Positions 1 to 6,887 of a stretch of 29,987 nt of DNA are shown piece after piece. Under the pieces are notes generated by a model, which saw nothing but the letters and a program-made list of their open reading frames with translations, was not told the origin of the DNA and made no database searches. A program made the translations under genes and the position numbers. Position 1 is the first letter of the stretch. Each line of letters opens with the position of its first letter. The stretch comes from Alphaproteobacteria bacterium UBA998 (lineage in GTDB: Bacteria > Pseudomonadota > Alphaproteobacteria > Rickettsiales > UBA998): positions 1 to 29,987 of the forward strand of contig DBAY01000021.1 of NCBI GenBank assembly GCA_002291925.1, read 5' to 3'.

Positions 1-95
1 GCTTACGCTCCTCGCAATGACGGTTCCTCATGCGTCATGCTGAACTCGTTTCAGCATCTATTTCTGAAAGGCCCTGAAACATGTTCAGGGCGACG
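1..95. repeat. Palindromic intergenic repeat, copy 1 (left part cut by window edge)
   Basis: Positions 33-59 and 72-95 form an imperfect inverted repeat: the left arm reads CGTCATGCTGAAC and the right arm ends GTTCAGGGCGACG. Positions 6-22 (CGCTCCTCGCAATGACG) match the right end of a second palindrome type seen complete at 11692-11767. The same succession of elements recurs at 11751-11841 with few differences, so this is a dispersed repeat and not a gene. It lies downstream of the cation transporter gene (minus strand). No gene is visible in 1-137. Confidence 0.8.
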
Positions 96-137
96 AAGAA
101 TCGAGAATATCACTCCGCTAGCATAATGAAACTGCCC

Positions 138-749
138 TCAGGCATCCGCCTCGTGGCGTAGCAGCTCTGCCGTTTCCGCTTCGGCCAGCTCCCACACTTC
201 CCACGCCGCCTTGCCGTTGAGGAAGGCGATGCCGACGCCGATCACCACGTCTGGCCAGATGGAGGGGTGCCATGCGGTCAGTAGCCCTGCGCCGATGATG
301 GCGATGTTGGCCAGCGCGTCGTTGCGGGCGCAGAGGAAAGCGGCGCGCGTCAGGCTGCTTTTTTCGTGCCGGTAGGTCGCCAGCCGCCACGCGCAATAGA
401 CATTCACCACCAGCGCGCCAAGGCCGGTAATGGAAAGTTCGAAGGCTTCCGGCGGCACGGGATGGGAGAATTTCTGCCACACCGCCCAGATGGTCGCCAG
501 CGTCGGAATCAGCAGGAAGCCCGCCAGCACCTTGCCTACCCGGGCGCGCTGCAGGGCGCTCCATGCCAGCGAGACGAGGATGAGCGCGTTGGTGGAAGTG
601 TCCTCTAGGAAATCGATGCTGTCCGCCAGCAGCGCCACCGAGCCGATGCTGAGCGCCACCACGAACTCAATCCAGAAATAGCCGAAGTTCCACAGCGCCA
701 CCTCGCGGATGGTGCGCCGCAGAGTCAGGTCCTGGCTGTTCACATCCAT
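138..749 (-). CDS. Cation diffusion facilitator-like inner-membrane transporter
   Basis: A 203-residue protein with about five hydrophobic helices. The second helix region carries ADSIDFLED and a later one carries CARNDALAN. These resemble the paired metal-site motifs (HxxxD or DxxxD, and NDxxxN) of cation diffusion facilitators, which export divalent metals in exchange for protons. It is shorter than the usual roughly 300 residues and lacks the C-terminal cytoplasmic metal-binding domain. The stop codon of the upstream aminotransferase gene overlaps its ATG (TGATG), so it is probably the last gene of a translationally coupled set FKBP-like, aminotransferase, transporter. The substrate metal cannot be read from the sequence. 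Confidence 0.7.
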   Translation of the reverse strand: MDVNSQDLTLRRTIREVALWNFGYFWIEFVVALSIGSVALLADSIDFLEDTSTNALILVSLAWSALQRARVGKVLAGFLLIPTLATIWAVWQKFSHPVPPEAFELSITGLGALVVNVYCAWRLATYRHEKSSLTRAAFLCARNDALANIAIIGAGLLTAWHPSIWPDVVIGVGIAFLNGKAAWEVWELAEAETAELLRHEADA

Positions 750-1951
750 CAGGCGAGCGCCGCGCAGGCTTTCACGATGCGGGCGCAGGCTTCTTTCAGA
801 TCGTCATCCGACTTGGCGGTGGAAATGCGGAAATACCCCTCCAGCCCGAAGGCGGAGCCGGGCACGGCGGCCACCAGCGCTTCCTCGATGAGGTAGGTGC
901 AGAGGTCGGCGCTGTCTTGAATCAGCGTGCCCTTCGGCGTCTTCTTGCCGAAGGTCCTGGCGCAGTTCGGGAACACGTAGAACGCCCCGTGCGGCACCTT
1001 GCAGGAGAGCAGCGGCGAGGCATCGAGCAGGCCCACCACCAGATCGCGGCGGCGCTGGAAGGCGGCGCGCCATTCGGTGAGGAAGTCCTGCGGCCCGTTC
1101 AGCGCGGCCACCGACGCCGCCTGCGCGATGGAGCAGGGGTTGGAGGTGGAATGGGACTGCAGATCGGCAATCGCGGCGATCAGCCAGGCCGGACCGCCCG
1201 CGTAACCAATGCGCCAGCCGGTCATGGAATAGGCTTTCGAGACGCCATTCACGGTCAGCGTGCGCTCGAACAGTTTCGGCTCCACCTCGGCGATGGTTTT
1301 GAACGTGAAGCCGTCATAGGTGAGGTGTTCGTAGATGTCGTCCGCCATCACCATCACGTGCGGGTGCTTCAGCAGCACGGCGGCCAGCGCCTTCAGCTCG
1401 GCCTCGGTGTAGGCCATGCCGGTGGGGTTGGAGGGCGAGTTGAGGATGACCCAGCGCGTGCGCTCGGTGATGCTGTTCTCCAGCTGCTCCGGGGTGATCT
1501 TGAAGTCGTTTTCCTCGTGGCAGATGACGATGGCGGGCTTGCCCTCGGCGACAATCACCATGTCCGGATAGGACACCCAGTAGGGGGCCGGGATGATGAC
1601 CTCGTCGCCCGCATCCAGCGTGGCGAGGAAGGCGTTGAAGATGACCTGCTTGGCACCAACGCCCGCCAGCACTTGGTTGCGCGCGTAGGTCAGGTTGTTC
1701 TCGCGCTTGTACTTGGCGATGATGGCATCTTTCAGCGCGGGCGTTCCGGCGACGGGGGTGTATTTGGTGTCGCCCTTCTTCAGCGCTTCCACGGCGGCCT
1801 GCTTGATGTGCTCCGGCGTGTCAAAATCCGGCTCACCGGCACCGAGGCCAATGACGTCCTTGCCCGCGGCCTTCATCTCGGCGGCCTTGGCGGTGATGGC
1901 CATGGTGGGCGAGGGTTTGACGGCGTGCAGCCGGGCGGCGACGGTTTTCAT
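749..1951 (-). CDS. aatA: Pyridoxal-phosphate aspartate aminotransferase (class I)
   Basis: Cytoplasmic fold-type I aminotransferase exchanging amino groups between aspartate and 2-oxoglutarate; relatives in this subgroup may also use prephenate. The PLP-binding lysine lies in NGVSKAYSMTGWRIGYAGG, with the upstream NSPSNPTG and ADDIYE cofactor motifs also present. The chosen start (MKTVAARLHAVKPSPT) aligns with the usual family N-terminus and has an AAGGA ribosome site 7 nt upstream. A longer version starting at 1984 would add 11 residues and overlap the upstream stop codon as ATGA, but has no ribosome site. The length, 400 residues, is normal. Its neighbours on the same strand are the FKBP-like gene upstream and the cation transporter downstream. 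Confidence 0.93.
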   Translation of the reverse strand: MKTVAARLHAVKPSPTMAITAKAAEMKAAGKDVIGLGAGEPDFDTPEHIKQAAVEALKKGDTKYTPVAGTPALKDAIIAKYKRENNLTYARNQVLAGVGAKQVIFNAFLATLDAGDEVIIPAPYWVSYPDMVIVAEGKPAIVICHEENDFKITPEQLENSITERTRWVILNSPSNPTGMAYTEAELKALAAVLLKHPHVMVMADDIYEHLTYDGFTFKTIAEVEPKLFERTLTVNGVSKAYSMTGWRIGYAGGPAWLIAAIADLQSHSTSNPCSIAQAASVAALNGPQDFLTEWRAAFQRRRDLVVGLLDASPLLSCKVPHGAFYVFPNCARTFGKKTPKGTLIQDSADLCTYLIEEALVAAVPGSAFGLEGYFRISTAKSDDDLKEACARIVKACAALA

Positions 1952-1980
1952 CTCGGTTTCCTTCTTCTGGGCCAGGGCGC

Positions 1981-2829
1981 TCATTTCGTATCCGTGACAG
2001 TGAGCAGTTGAACATCGGCGATCACGACCTGATCGCGGGGCATGTCGAGCGCCGGCGCGTTCTCCGGCGCGGCAAGGTAGGCGGGCGGAAGGATGGCGCG
2101 GCGCGTGCCGCCGGCGCGCATGCCGAGCAGCGTGCGGTCCAGCCCGTAGGCATAGGTGCCCGCCCCGATGACGCCCTTTAGCGGCGCACCCGCCTCGCGG
2201 CTGCTATAGCGCAGGCTGCCATCCGGGTTCCACAACGTCAGGTGCCAGGCGGCGGTGCGCCCACAGCTTGCGACCTCGCCCGTGCCGGTTGCCAGGTCGG
2301 TGGCGAGGAAGGGCAGGGAGCCCTCGGGGACCGAGGGGGTGAGCGATTCCAGCGTCAGCATGACGCGCAGCGTTTCGCCTTCCGCCAGCTTCAGCGGGGT
2401 GCGCACGGCCTCGGTCAGCCGCGTGGCACCGAGTGACACCTCGCGCACGCCGCCCGGTTTCATGCCCACCAGCGCTTCCAGCCAGGGCTGCTCCGCCGCC
2501 GGCACGCCGATATGCACCGGCGAGGGCGGCGCAGGCAGGTTGACGGTCTGGCCGTTGCCGGTGCGCCCCTTGGCGGTGACGCTGGCTGTCTGGCCACATG
2601 CGGCGGCGTCGCCCGCGCCTTCAATGTCATTAGGAATGGAAAGCCCGGTCGAGGTCACGCTGGCCACCACCTCCGCCGGAGCGGTCGCCGCGGTGCCAGT
2701 GCCGCTCGTCGTGGCCGGCGCGGTGCCCGCGTCCTTGCCCGTCAGGTTCAGGTAGCCCGCATAGATGATGAACGCCAGCACCAGCCATTTCAGCCAGAAG
2801 GGAGTGATGTTCTTATCGTTGGCGGCCAT
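1981..2829 (-). CDS. Membrane-anchored FKBP-like protein with two FKBP-type segments
   Basis: A 282-residue protein. Residues 11-28 form one hydrophobic helix (WLKWLVLAFIIYAGYLNL), followed by an Ala/Thr/Gly-rich linker, so the bulk probably faces the periplasm. The C-terminal part has LKGVIGAGTYAYGLDRTLLGMRAGGTRRAILPPAYLA (given here in sections: GVIGAGTYAYGLDRTLLGM, then RAGGTRRAILPPAYLA), which matches the FKBP peptidyl-prolyl isomerase signature. An earlier segment, EALVGMKPGGVREVSLG, looks like a second, more diverged copy. Whether either is catalytic is unclear. The start codon follows an octamer repeat array by 2 nt and has no ribosome site. The 3' end overlaps the longer possible start of the aminotransferase gene. 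Confidence 0.65.
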   Translation of the reverse strand: MAANDKNITPFWLKWLVLAFIIYAGYLNLTGKDAGTAPATTSGTGTAATAPAEVVASVTSTGLSIPNDIEGAGDAAACGQTASVTAKGRTGNGQTVNLPAPPSPVHIGVPAAEQPWLEALVGMKPGGVREVSLGATRLTEAVRTPLKLAEGETLRVMLTLESLTPSVPEGSLPFLATDLATGTGEVASCGRTAAWHLTLWNPDGSLRYSSREAGAPLKGVIGAGTYAYGLDRTLLGMRAGGTRRAILPPAYLAAPENAPALDMPRDQVVIADVQLLTVTDTK

Positions 2830-2831
2830 GG

Positions 2832-2950
2832 TGGAACGTTGGAATGGTGGAACGTTGGAAGAATACTCAGTGTATAGGGGATGTGGCGAAGGACTTCAAC
2901 GCTGGCCTCTGCTTACCAACGTTCCATCTTTCCACCCTTCCAATGTTCCC
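2832..2950. repeat. Two inverted arrays of four octamers filling the ychF/FKBP-like gene spacer
   Basis: Positions 2832-2863 are four 8-nt units on the plus strand: TGGAACGT, TGGAATGG, TGGAACGT, TGGAAGAA. Positions 2919-2950 are four units of the same type in reverse orientation; read on the minus strand from 2950 they are GGGAACAT, TGGAAGGG, TGGAAAGA, TGGAACGT. The arms could pair imperfectly around a 55-nt centre. The arrays start 1 nt after the ychF stop codon and end 2 nt before the ATG of the FKBP-like gene, so they span the whole spacer and replace the usual ribosome site. Confidence 0.85.
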
Positions 2951-2951
2951 A

Positions 2952-4052
2952 TCACACGTTGAAGCGGAAGTGGAAGATGTCGCCATCCTTCACGAGGTAC
3001 TCCTTGCCCTCGAGGCGCATTTTGCCGGCTTCCTTGGCGCCCTGTTCCCCCTTGCCCGCGACGTAATCGGCGTAAGCAATGGTTTCGGCGCGGATGAAGC
3101 CTTTTTCGAAGTCCGTGTGGATAACGCCGGCGGCCTGCGGGGCCTTGGCACCTTTTTTCACCGTCCAGGCGCGGGCTTCCTTAGGGCCGACGGTGAAAAA
3201 GGTCAGCAGATCAAGCAGCCCGTAGCCACTGCGGATGATCTGGGCGAGGCCGGTTTCCTTCAGCCCCAGCTCGCCAAGGAATTCGGCCTTCTCTTTCGGC
3301 TCGAGCGCGGCCACTTCCGACTCGATCTTGGCGGAGACGATCACGGCGGGCACATGCTGCGCCTTGCAATGGGCGAAGACCTTTTCGGAGAGCGCATTGC
3401 CGGTGGCGGCAGATCCCTCATCCACGTTACAGACAACCATCACCGGCTTGGTGGTCAGCAGCTGCAGGCCTTTCAGCACTTTGCGTTCTTCCTCGTCACT
3501 CACGGAGACAAGGCGGAGCGGCTTGCCCTCGGCGGCCAGCGGCAGGCAGCGCTCGACCATGTCGAGCTGGGCCTTGGCTTCCTTGTCGCCGCCCTTGGCT
3601 TTCTTCTGCAGGTTCTGCTGGCGTTTCTCCAGCGAGTCGAGGTCGGCCAGCACCAGTTCCATCTCGATAATTTCCCAATCGCGGAGCGGGTCCACCGAGC
3701 CCTCGACATGGGTGATGTCACCATCCTCGAAGCAGCGCAGCACATAGACGATGGCATCCACCTCGCGGATATGGGCGAGGAACTGGTTGCCGAGGCCTTC
3801 GCCCTTCGATGCCCCGCGCACCAGCCCAGCAATGTCGACGAATTCGAGCTGGGTCGGCAGTTTCTGTGCCGACTTGGCCAGTTCCGCCAGCGTATCAAGG
3901 CGCGGATCGGGCACCATGACGCGGCCCACGTTCGGCTCGATGGTGCAGAACGGGTAGTTCGCCGCTTCCGCCTGAATGGTGGAGAGGAGCGCGTTGAAGA
4001 GCGTCGATTTGCCGACGTTCGGCAGGCCGACGATGCCGCAGGAAAAGCCCAT
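2952..4052 (-). CDS. ychF: YchF, universally conserved Obg-family P-loop ATPase
   Basis: A 366-residue cytoplasmic nucleotide-binding protein. The P-loop is GLPNVGKST at residues 9-17. The G3-type motif is in FVDIAGLVRGASKGEG. The fourth motif is NVDE in place of NKxD, which is the hallmark of YchF and explains its ATP preference. A coiled-coil insertion lies near residues 130-170, and the C-terminal TGS domain includes FTVGPKEARAWTV. Family members bind ribosomes and influence translation and oxidative stress responses. It lies directly downstream of pth on the same strand, the classic pairing. The 37-nt spacer to pth consists of heptamer repeats and offers no recognisable ribosome site. Confidence 0.97.
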   Translation of the reverse strand: MGFSCGIVGLPNVGKSTLFNALLSTIQAEAANYPFCTIEPNVGRVMVPDPRLDTLAELAKSAQKLPTQLEFVDIAGLVRGASKGEGLGNQFLAHIREVDAIVYVLRCFEDGDITHVEGSVDPLRDWEIIEMELVLADLDSLEKRQQNLQKKAKGGDKEAKAQLDMVERCLPLAAEGKPLRLVSVSDEEERKVLKGLQLLTTKPVMVVCNVDEGSAATGNALSEKVFAHCKAQHVPAVIVSAKIESEVAALEPKEKAEFLGELGLKETGLAQIIRSGYGLLDLLTFFTVGPKEARAWTVKKGAKAPQAAGVIHTDFEKGFIRAETIAYADYVAGKGEQGAKEAGKMRLEGKEYLVKDGDIFHFRFNV

Positions 4053-4055
4053 GGG

Positions 4056-4090
4056 AGTGATCAGTGGTCAGGGTTCAGTCGTCAGGGTTT
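4056..4090. repeat. Five tandem degenerate heptamers in the pth/ychF spacer
   Basis: Plus-strand units are AGTGATC, AGTGGTC, AGGGTTC, AGTCGTC, AGGGTTT, with exact 7-nt spacing. The array begins 3 nt upstream of the ychF ATG and its last base is the first position of the pth stop codon complement, so it fills the spacer completely. No Shine-Dalgarno sequence remains in front of ychF. The unit resembles the reverse complement of the heptamers within aat (13890-13917) in overall pattern but is not identical. Confidence 0.8.
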
Positions 4091-4707
4091 TAAGAGGGAT
4101 TGGCCGGTTTGGCAATGTTCTTCGCGGGTTTTTCCCTGGGTGGCTCCAGCTGCAGGGCCACGGCGTTCATCAGCTTATCCGGTGCCCCGGCCAGCAGGTG
4201 AGGGAAATGGCGCACCGTGGCGTCGAGCAGGGGGGCTTCCAGCGCCCATTCTTCGCCCGAAAAATCGCTCAGCACATGGGAATGCACCATCTCCTTGCGG
4301 CCGGGATGGCCGATGCCTAAGCGCACGCGCCAGTAATTCTGGCCGAGGACACGGTCGATGTCCTTCAGCCCGTTATGGCCGCCATGCCCACCGCCAATCT
4401 TCACCTTCAGCTTGCCGGGGAGCAGATCGAGCTCGTCATGGATGACGATGACCTGCTCAGGCGGAATCTTGAAGAAACGCGCCGCCTCGCCGACCGCGAT
4501 GCCGGAGCGGTTCATGAAGGTCTGGGGTTTGAGGGCCAGCACGTCCTGCCCGCCGATTTTGCCGCGCCAGCATTCGGCATGGAATTTGGTGCCGTTCGGG
4601 GTGAGGCGATAGGTCTCCGCCAGCCGGTCGATGGCCATGAAGCCGATATTATGCCGGTGGCCTTCATATTGCCGCCCCGGATTACCGAGTCCTGCGATCA
4701 GAAACAT
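4090..4707 (-). CDS. pth: Peptidyl-tRNA hydrolase
   Basis: A 205-residue cytoplasmic enzyme that cleaves peptidyl-tRNA released from stalled ribosomes and recycles the tRNA. The N-terminus GLGNPGRQYEGHRHNIGF carries the conserved Asn9 and the catalytic His19. Asp91 in IHDELDLLPG and the following GGHGGHNGLKDI segment complete the active-site region. The last 25 residues are a Pro/Lys-rich tail beyond the conserved fold (EPPREKPAKNIAKPANPS). It lies upstream of ychF and 309 nt downstream of rplY on the same strand, the usual proteobacterial order. The strong terminator after rplY suggests that pth has its own promoter within the 4708-4970 region, but I could not identify one. Confidence 0.96.
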   Translation of the reverse strand: MFLIAGLGNPGRQYEGHRHNIGFMAIDRLAETYRLTPNGTKFHAECWRGKIGGQDVLALKPQTFMNRSGIAVGEAARFFKIPPEQVIVIHDELDLLPGKLKVKIGGGHGGHNGLKDIDRVLGQNYWRVRLGIGHPGRKEMVHSHVLSDFSGEEWALEAPLLDATVRHFPHLLAGAPDKLMNAVALQLEPPREKPAKNIAKPANPS

Positions 4708-4765
4708 GCCGTCACCATAGAAGCGCCGGGAAGGGATGACAAGAAACTGTCACCCTGTTTTAGTC

Positions 4766-4902
4766 ATTGCCTGAATCGCGTCAGCGATTCTAAGGCAATC
4801 CATTAGCGGCGGAGGGACTGGCACTGGATTCCCCTAGAATTTGCTAAAGCAAACTCGGGGAATGACGAGGGAACAAAAGGGTCATACGAGGACAGGATGT
4901 CC
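4766..4902. repeat. Cluster of intergenic palindromes between pth and rplY
   Basis: Three hairpin-forming units lie side by side. The first pairs ATTGCC-T-GAATCGC (4766-4779) with GCGATTC-TAA-GGCAAT (4784-4799). The second pairs ATTCCCC...TTTGCT (4828-4845) with AGCAAA...GGGGAAT (4848-4863). The third is GGACA-GGA-TGTCC (4890-4902). No open frame of interest spans them. They occupy the leader side of pth and look like dispersed repeats and not operators, but the function is unknown. Confidence 0.65.
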
Positions 4903-4976
4903 GAGTCAGCCATGAGCTAGCGGAGCGTCGCCTATTGCGGAGGCCAGCAGGCCGGAGCAGGGGCAAACATAAAAAA

Positions 4977-5008
4977 GGGCAGCCGCCCGCAAGCGGCTGC
5001 CCTTTTTT
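4977..5008 (-). terminator. Rho-independent terminator of rplY
   Basis: A perfect 10-bp stem (GGGCAGCCGC at 4977-4986 and GCGGCTGCCC at 4993-5002) with a 6-nt loop is flanked by six A on the left (4971-4976) and six T on the right (5003-5008). It starts 8 nt beyond the rplY stop codon. On the minus strand the stem is followed by a run of six T (the complement of 4971-4976), so it should stop rplY transcripts. The symmetry means it could act in both directions. Confidence 0.93.
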
Positions 5009-5016
5009 GTAAAACC

Positions 5017-5670
5017 TTACTTCTTCGCTGCTGCGGCTTTGGCGGCCGGAGCAGCGGCGGCCGGAGCGGCAGCGGCTTCGGCGGGCTTCGCCTCTTCCTC
5101 ATCCTTGCCGCGGCCGGCGATCGTGGCGATCGTAAAGTCGCGGCTGGTGATGGCCGGAGTCACGCCTTCCGGCAGCGGTACATGCGAGATGTGGATGGAG
5201 TGGCCGATGTTGGCGTCCTTCACATCGATCTCGATGAGTTTCGGGATGTTGTTCGGCGAACAGATCAGCTCCAGCTCATGACGGACAACGTTCAGCACCC
5301 CGCCGCGCTTGAGGCCGATCGAGCGGTCCTGATTCAGAAACTTCACCGGCACCATCACGCGGATGCGGGAGTTTTCATCGACTTTCAGGAAGTCGGCATG
5401 TTCGATGCGGTCGGAAACCGGGTGGAATTCCAAGGTTTTCGGCAGGGCCTGGAAGGTCTTGCCGTCGACCGTGATGGTCACGATCTTGTTGAAAAATCCG
5501 CCTTTTTGATAGGCGAGGGTCAGTTCTTTCTCCGGTACGGCGATCGTCACAGGGGTGAAATCCTTGCCGTACAGAATGGCCGGCACCTTGCCTTCGCGGC
5601 GAACGGCGCGGGCGCCGCCTTTCCCGCGTGCGGGGCGGGTATCAGCAGCAAATGCGGTGGCTGTCTTCAT
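5017..5670 (-). CDS. rplY: 50S ribosomal protein bL25, long CTC-type
   Basis: A 217-residue protein of the large ribosomal subunit that binds 5S rRNA. Residues 1-95 form the L25 domain, including VRREGKVPAILYGKDFTPVTI. The following C-terminal TL5/CTC domain includes EFHPVSDRIEHADFLKVDE and HISHVPLPEGV. The protein ends in an Ala/Lys/Pro-rich tail (about 30 residues), typical of alphaproteobacterial versions. An AGGAG ribosome site lies 9 nt before the ATG. It follows prs by 137 nt on the same strand; the spacer holds heptamer repeats. A strong terminator follows. Confidence 0.96.
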   Translation of the reverse strand: MKTATAFAADTRPARGKGGARAVRREGKVPAILYGKDFTPVTIAVPEKELTLAYQKGGFFNKIVTITVDGKTFQALPKTLEFHPVSDRIEHADFLKVDENSRIRVMVPVKFLNQDRSIGLKRGGVLNVVRHELELICSPNNIPKLIEIDVKDANIGHSIHISHVPLPEGVTPAITSRDFTIATIAGRGKDEEEAKPAEAAAAPAAAAPAAKAAAAKK

Positions 5671-5740
5671 GGTTGTTTGCTCCTAAATGGACGGGTCTTT
5701 TACAGGAGAATTGAATGGAACGCAAGGAAGGTTTTCGGAG

Positions 5741-5807
5741 TTAGGTTTTAGGTTTCAGCGGGTTACATGCAAAGATCCGCTAAAACCCTAAACCTAAAAG
5801 CTAAAAC
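5741..5807. repeat. Heptamer arrays in inverted orientation between prs and rplY
   Basis: The left array (5741-5761) reads TTAGGTT, TTAGGTT, TCAGCGG. The right array (5780-5807) reads CTAAAAC, CCTAAAC, CTAAAAG, CTAAAAC, all 7-nt units, and is preceded by CCG. Positions 5741-5761 and 5777-5797 can pair with 18 of 21 positions matching, around a 15-nt loop. The right array runs into the prs stop codon, whose complement CTA begins what would be the next unit. It might also act as a weak hairpin downstream of prs. Confidence 0.85.
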
Positions 5808-6740
5808 CTAATCAAACAGGCTCGATACGCTTGTCTCATCACTAATCCGCTTGATGGCTTCGGCGAGCAGCGGGGCGATGGTGACGACGCGAATATTGCG
5901 GGCACCGACCACTTCCGGGCGCACACCGATGGAGTCTGTGATGACCAGCTCATCGAGCACCGATGCAGTTATGCGCTCGACCGCCTTCCCCGAAAGCACC
6001 CCGTGCGTAATGTAGGCAGAGACGCTGCGGGCGCCTTCCTTCTTGAGGGCTTCGGCGGCGTTGCACAGTGTGCCCCCCGAATCAACGATATCATCTACGA
6101 GGATACAATCCCGCCCCTCGACGCTGCCGATGATGTTCATGACCTCCGAAACTCCCGCCTTTTCCCGGCGCTTGTCGACAATGGCGAGGTCGGTTTCCAG
6201 GCGCTTGGCGAAATTGCGCGCCCGCACGACACCGCCCACGTCGGGCGAGACGATCATCGGGTCTTTGCCTTGGTAATGTTCCTGGATGTCGCGCACGAGA
6301 ACGGGGGTGGCGTAGAGGTGATCCACAGGAATATCGAAAAACCCCTGAATCTGGCCGGCGTGCAGGTCAAGGGTCAGCACCCGGTCAGCCCCGGCGGCGC
6401 TCACCAGGTCGGCCACCAGCTTGGCGGAAATCGGCGTGCGCGGGCCGGGCTTGCGGTCCTGCCGCGCGTAGCCGTAATAAGGGATCACGGCGGTGACGCG
6501 CCGCGCCGAGGAGCGCTTCAGCGCATCAAGGCAGATGAGCATTTCCATGATGTTGTCATTCGCCGGATAGGCCGTGGATTGGATGAAAAACACGTCCTCG
6601 CCCCGGATGTTTTCCAGCACCTCGACAAAGATTTCCATGTCGTTGAAACGGCGAATATGTGCCTTGGTCAGCGGGGTATGCAGATACGCCGCCATTGCCT
6701 CGGCGAGCGGAAGGTTACTGTTGCCGGCCAGCAATTTCAT
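5808..6740 (-). CDS. prs: Ribose-phosphate pyrophosphokinase (PRPP synthetase)
   Basis: A 310-residue cytoplasmic class I enzyme making PRPP from ribose-5-phosphate and ATP, for purine, pyrimidine, histidine and NAD synthesis. Visible motifs are RFNDMEIFVEV near residue 31, PYYGYARQDRK (88-97) for ATP binding, LDLHAGQIQGFFDIPVDHL with the catalytic-site His127, and the PRPP loop ILVDDIVDSGGTL (213-225). The length is normal. It heads the prs, rplY, pth, ychF series. Upstream, 6741-6887 is a divergent promoter region shared with the unknown gene at 6888. Confidence 0.97.
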   Translation of the reverse strand: MKLLAGNSNLPLAEAMAAYLHTPLTKAHIRRFNDMEIFVEVLENIRGEDVFFIQSTAYPANDNIMEMLICLDALKRSSARRVTAVIPYYGYARQDRKPGPRTPISAKLVADLVSAAGADRVLTLDLHAGQIQGFFDIPVDHLYATPVLVRDIQEHYQGKDPMIVSPDVGGVVRARNFAKRLETDLAIVDKRREKAGVSEVMNIIGSVEGRDCILVDDIVDSGGTLCNAAEALKKEGARSVSAYITHGVLSGKAVERITASVLDELVITDSIGVRPEVVGARNIRVVTIAPLLAEAIKRISDETSVSSLFD

Positions 6741-6887
6741 GTGCGTATCCCCTGAAAAATCGGGCGCAACCTAGCAAGAGGCTAAAAGAAAGTAAACTGC
6801 GAGAATGCCTCGGGTGTCAAACTTAAGAACTATTTAATGGCAGGGGGCTAATCTTTGAATGTATTCTTTGAATGAGGTCCAGGAAGC

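Noticed and set aside
2832..2950. CRISPR-like repeat arrangement
   Set aside because: Units are 8 nt, contiguous, with no spacers, and in inverted arrays. No cas gene is present.
2844..4445. Long open plus-strand frame (about 530 residues)
   Set aside because: It covers ychF and pth in reverse, both certain genes. The translation shows no domain.
5780..5807. CCCTAAA-type heptamers like plant telomere repeats
   Set aside because: Only four degenerate units within a bacterial intergenic gap. It fits the broader group of 7-nt arrays in this window and no replicon end is indicated.
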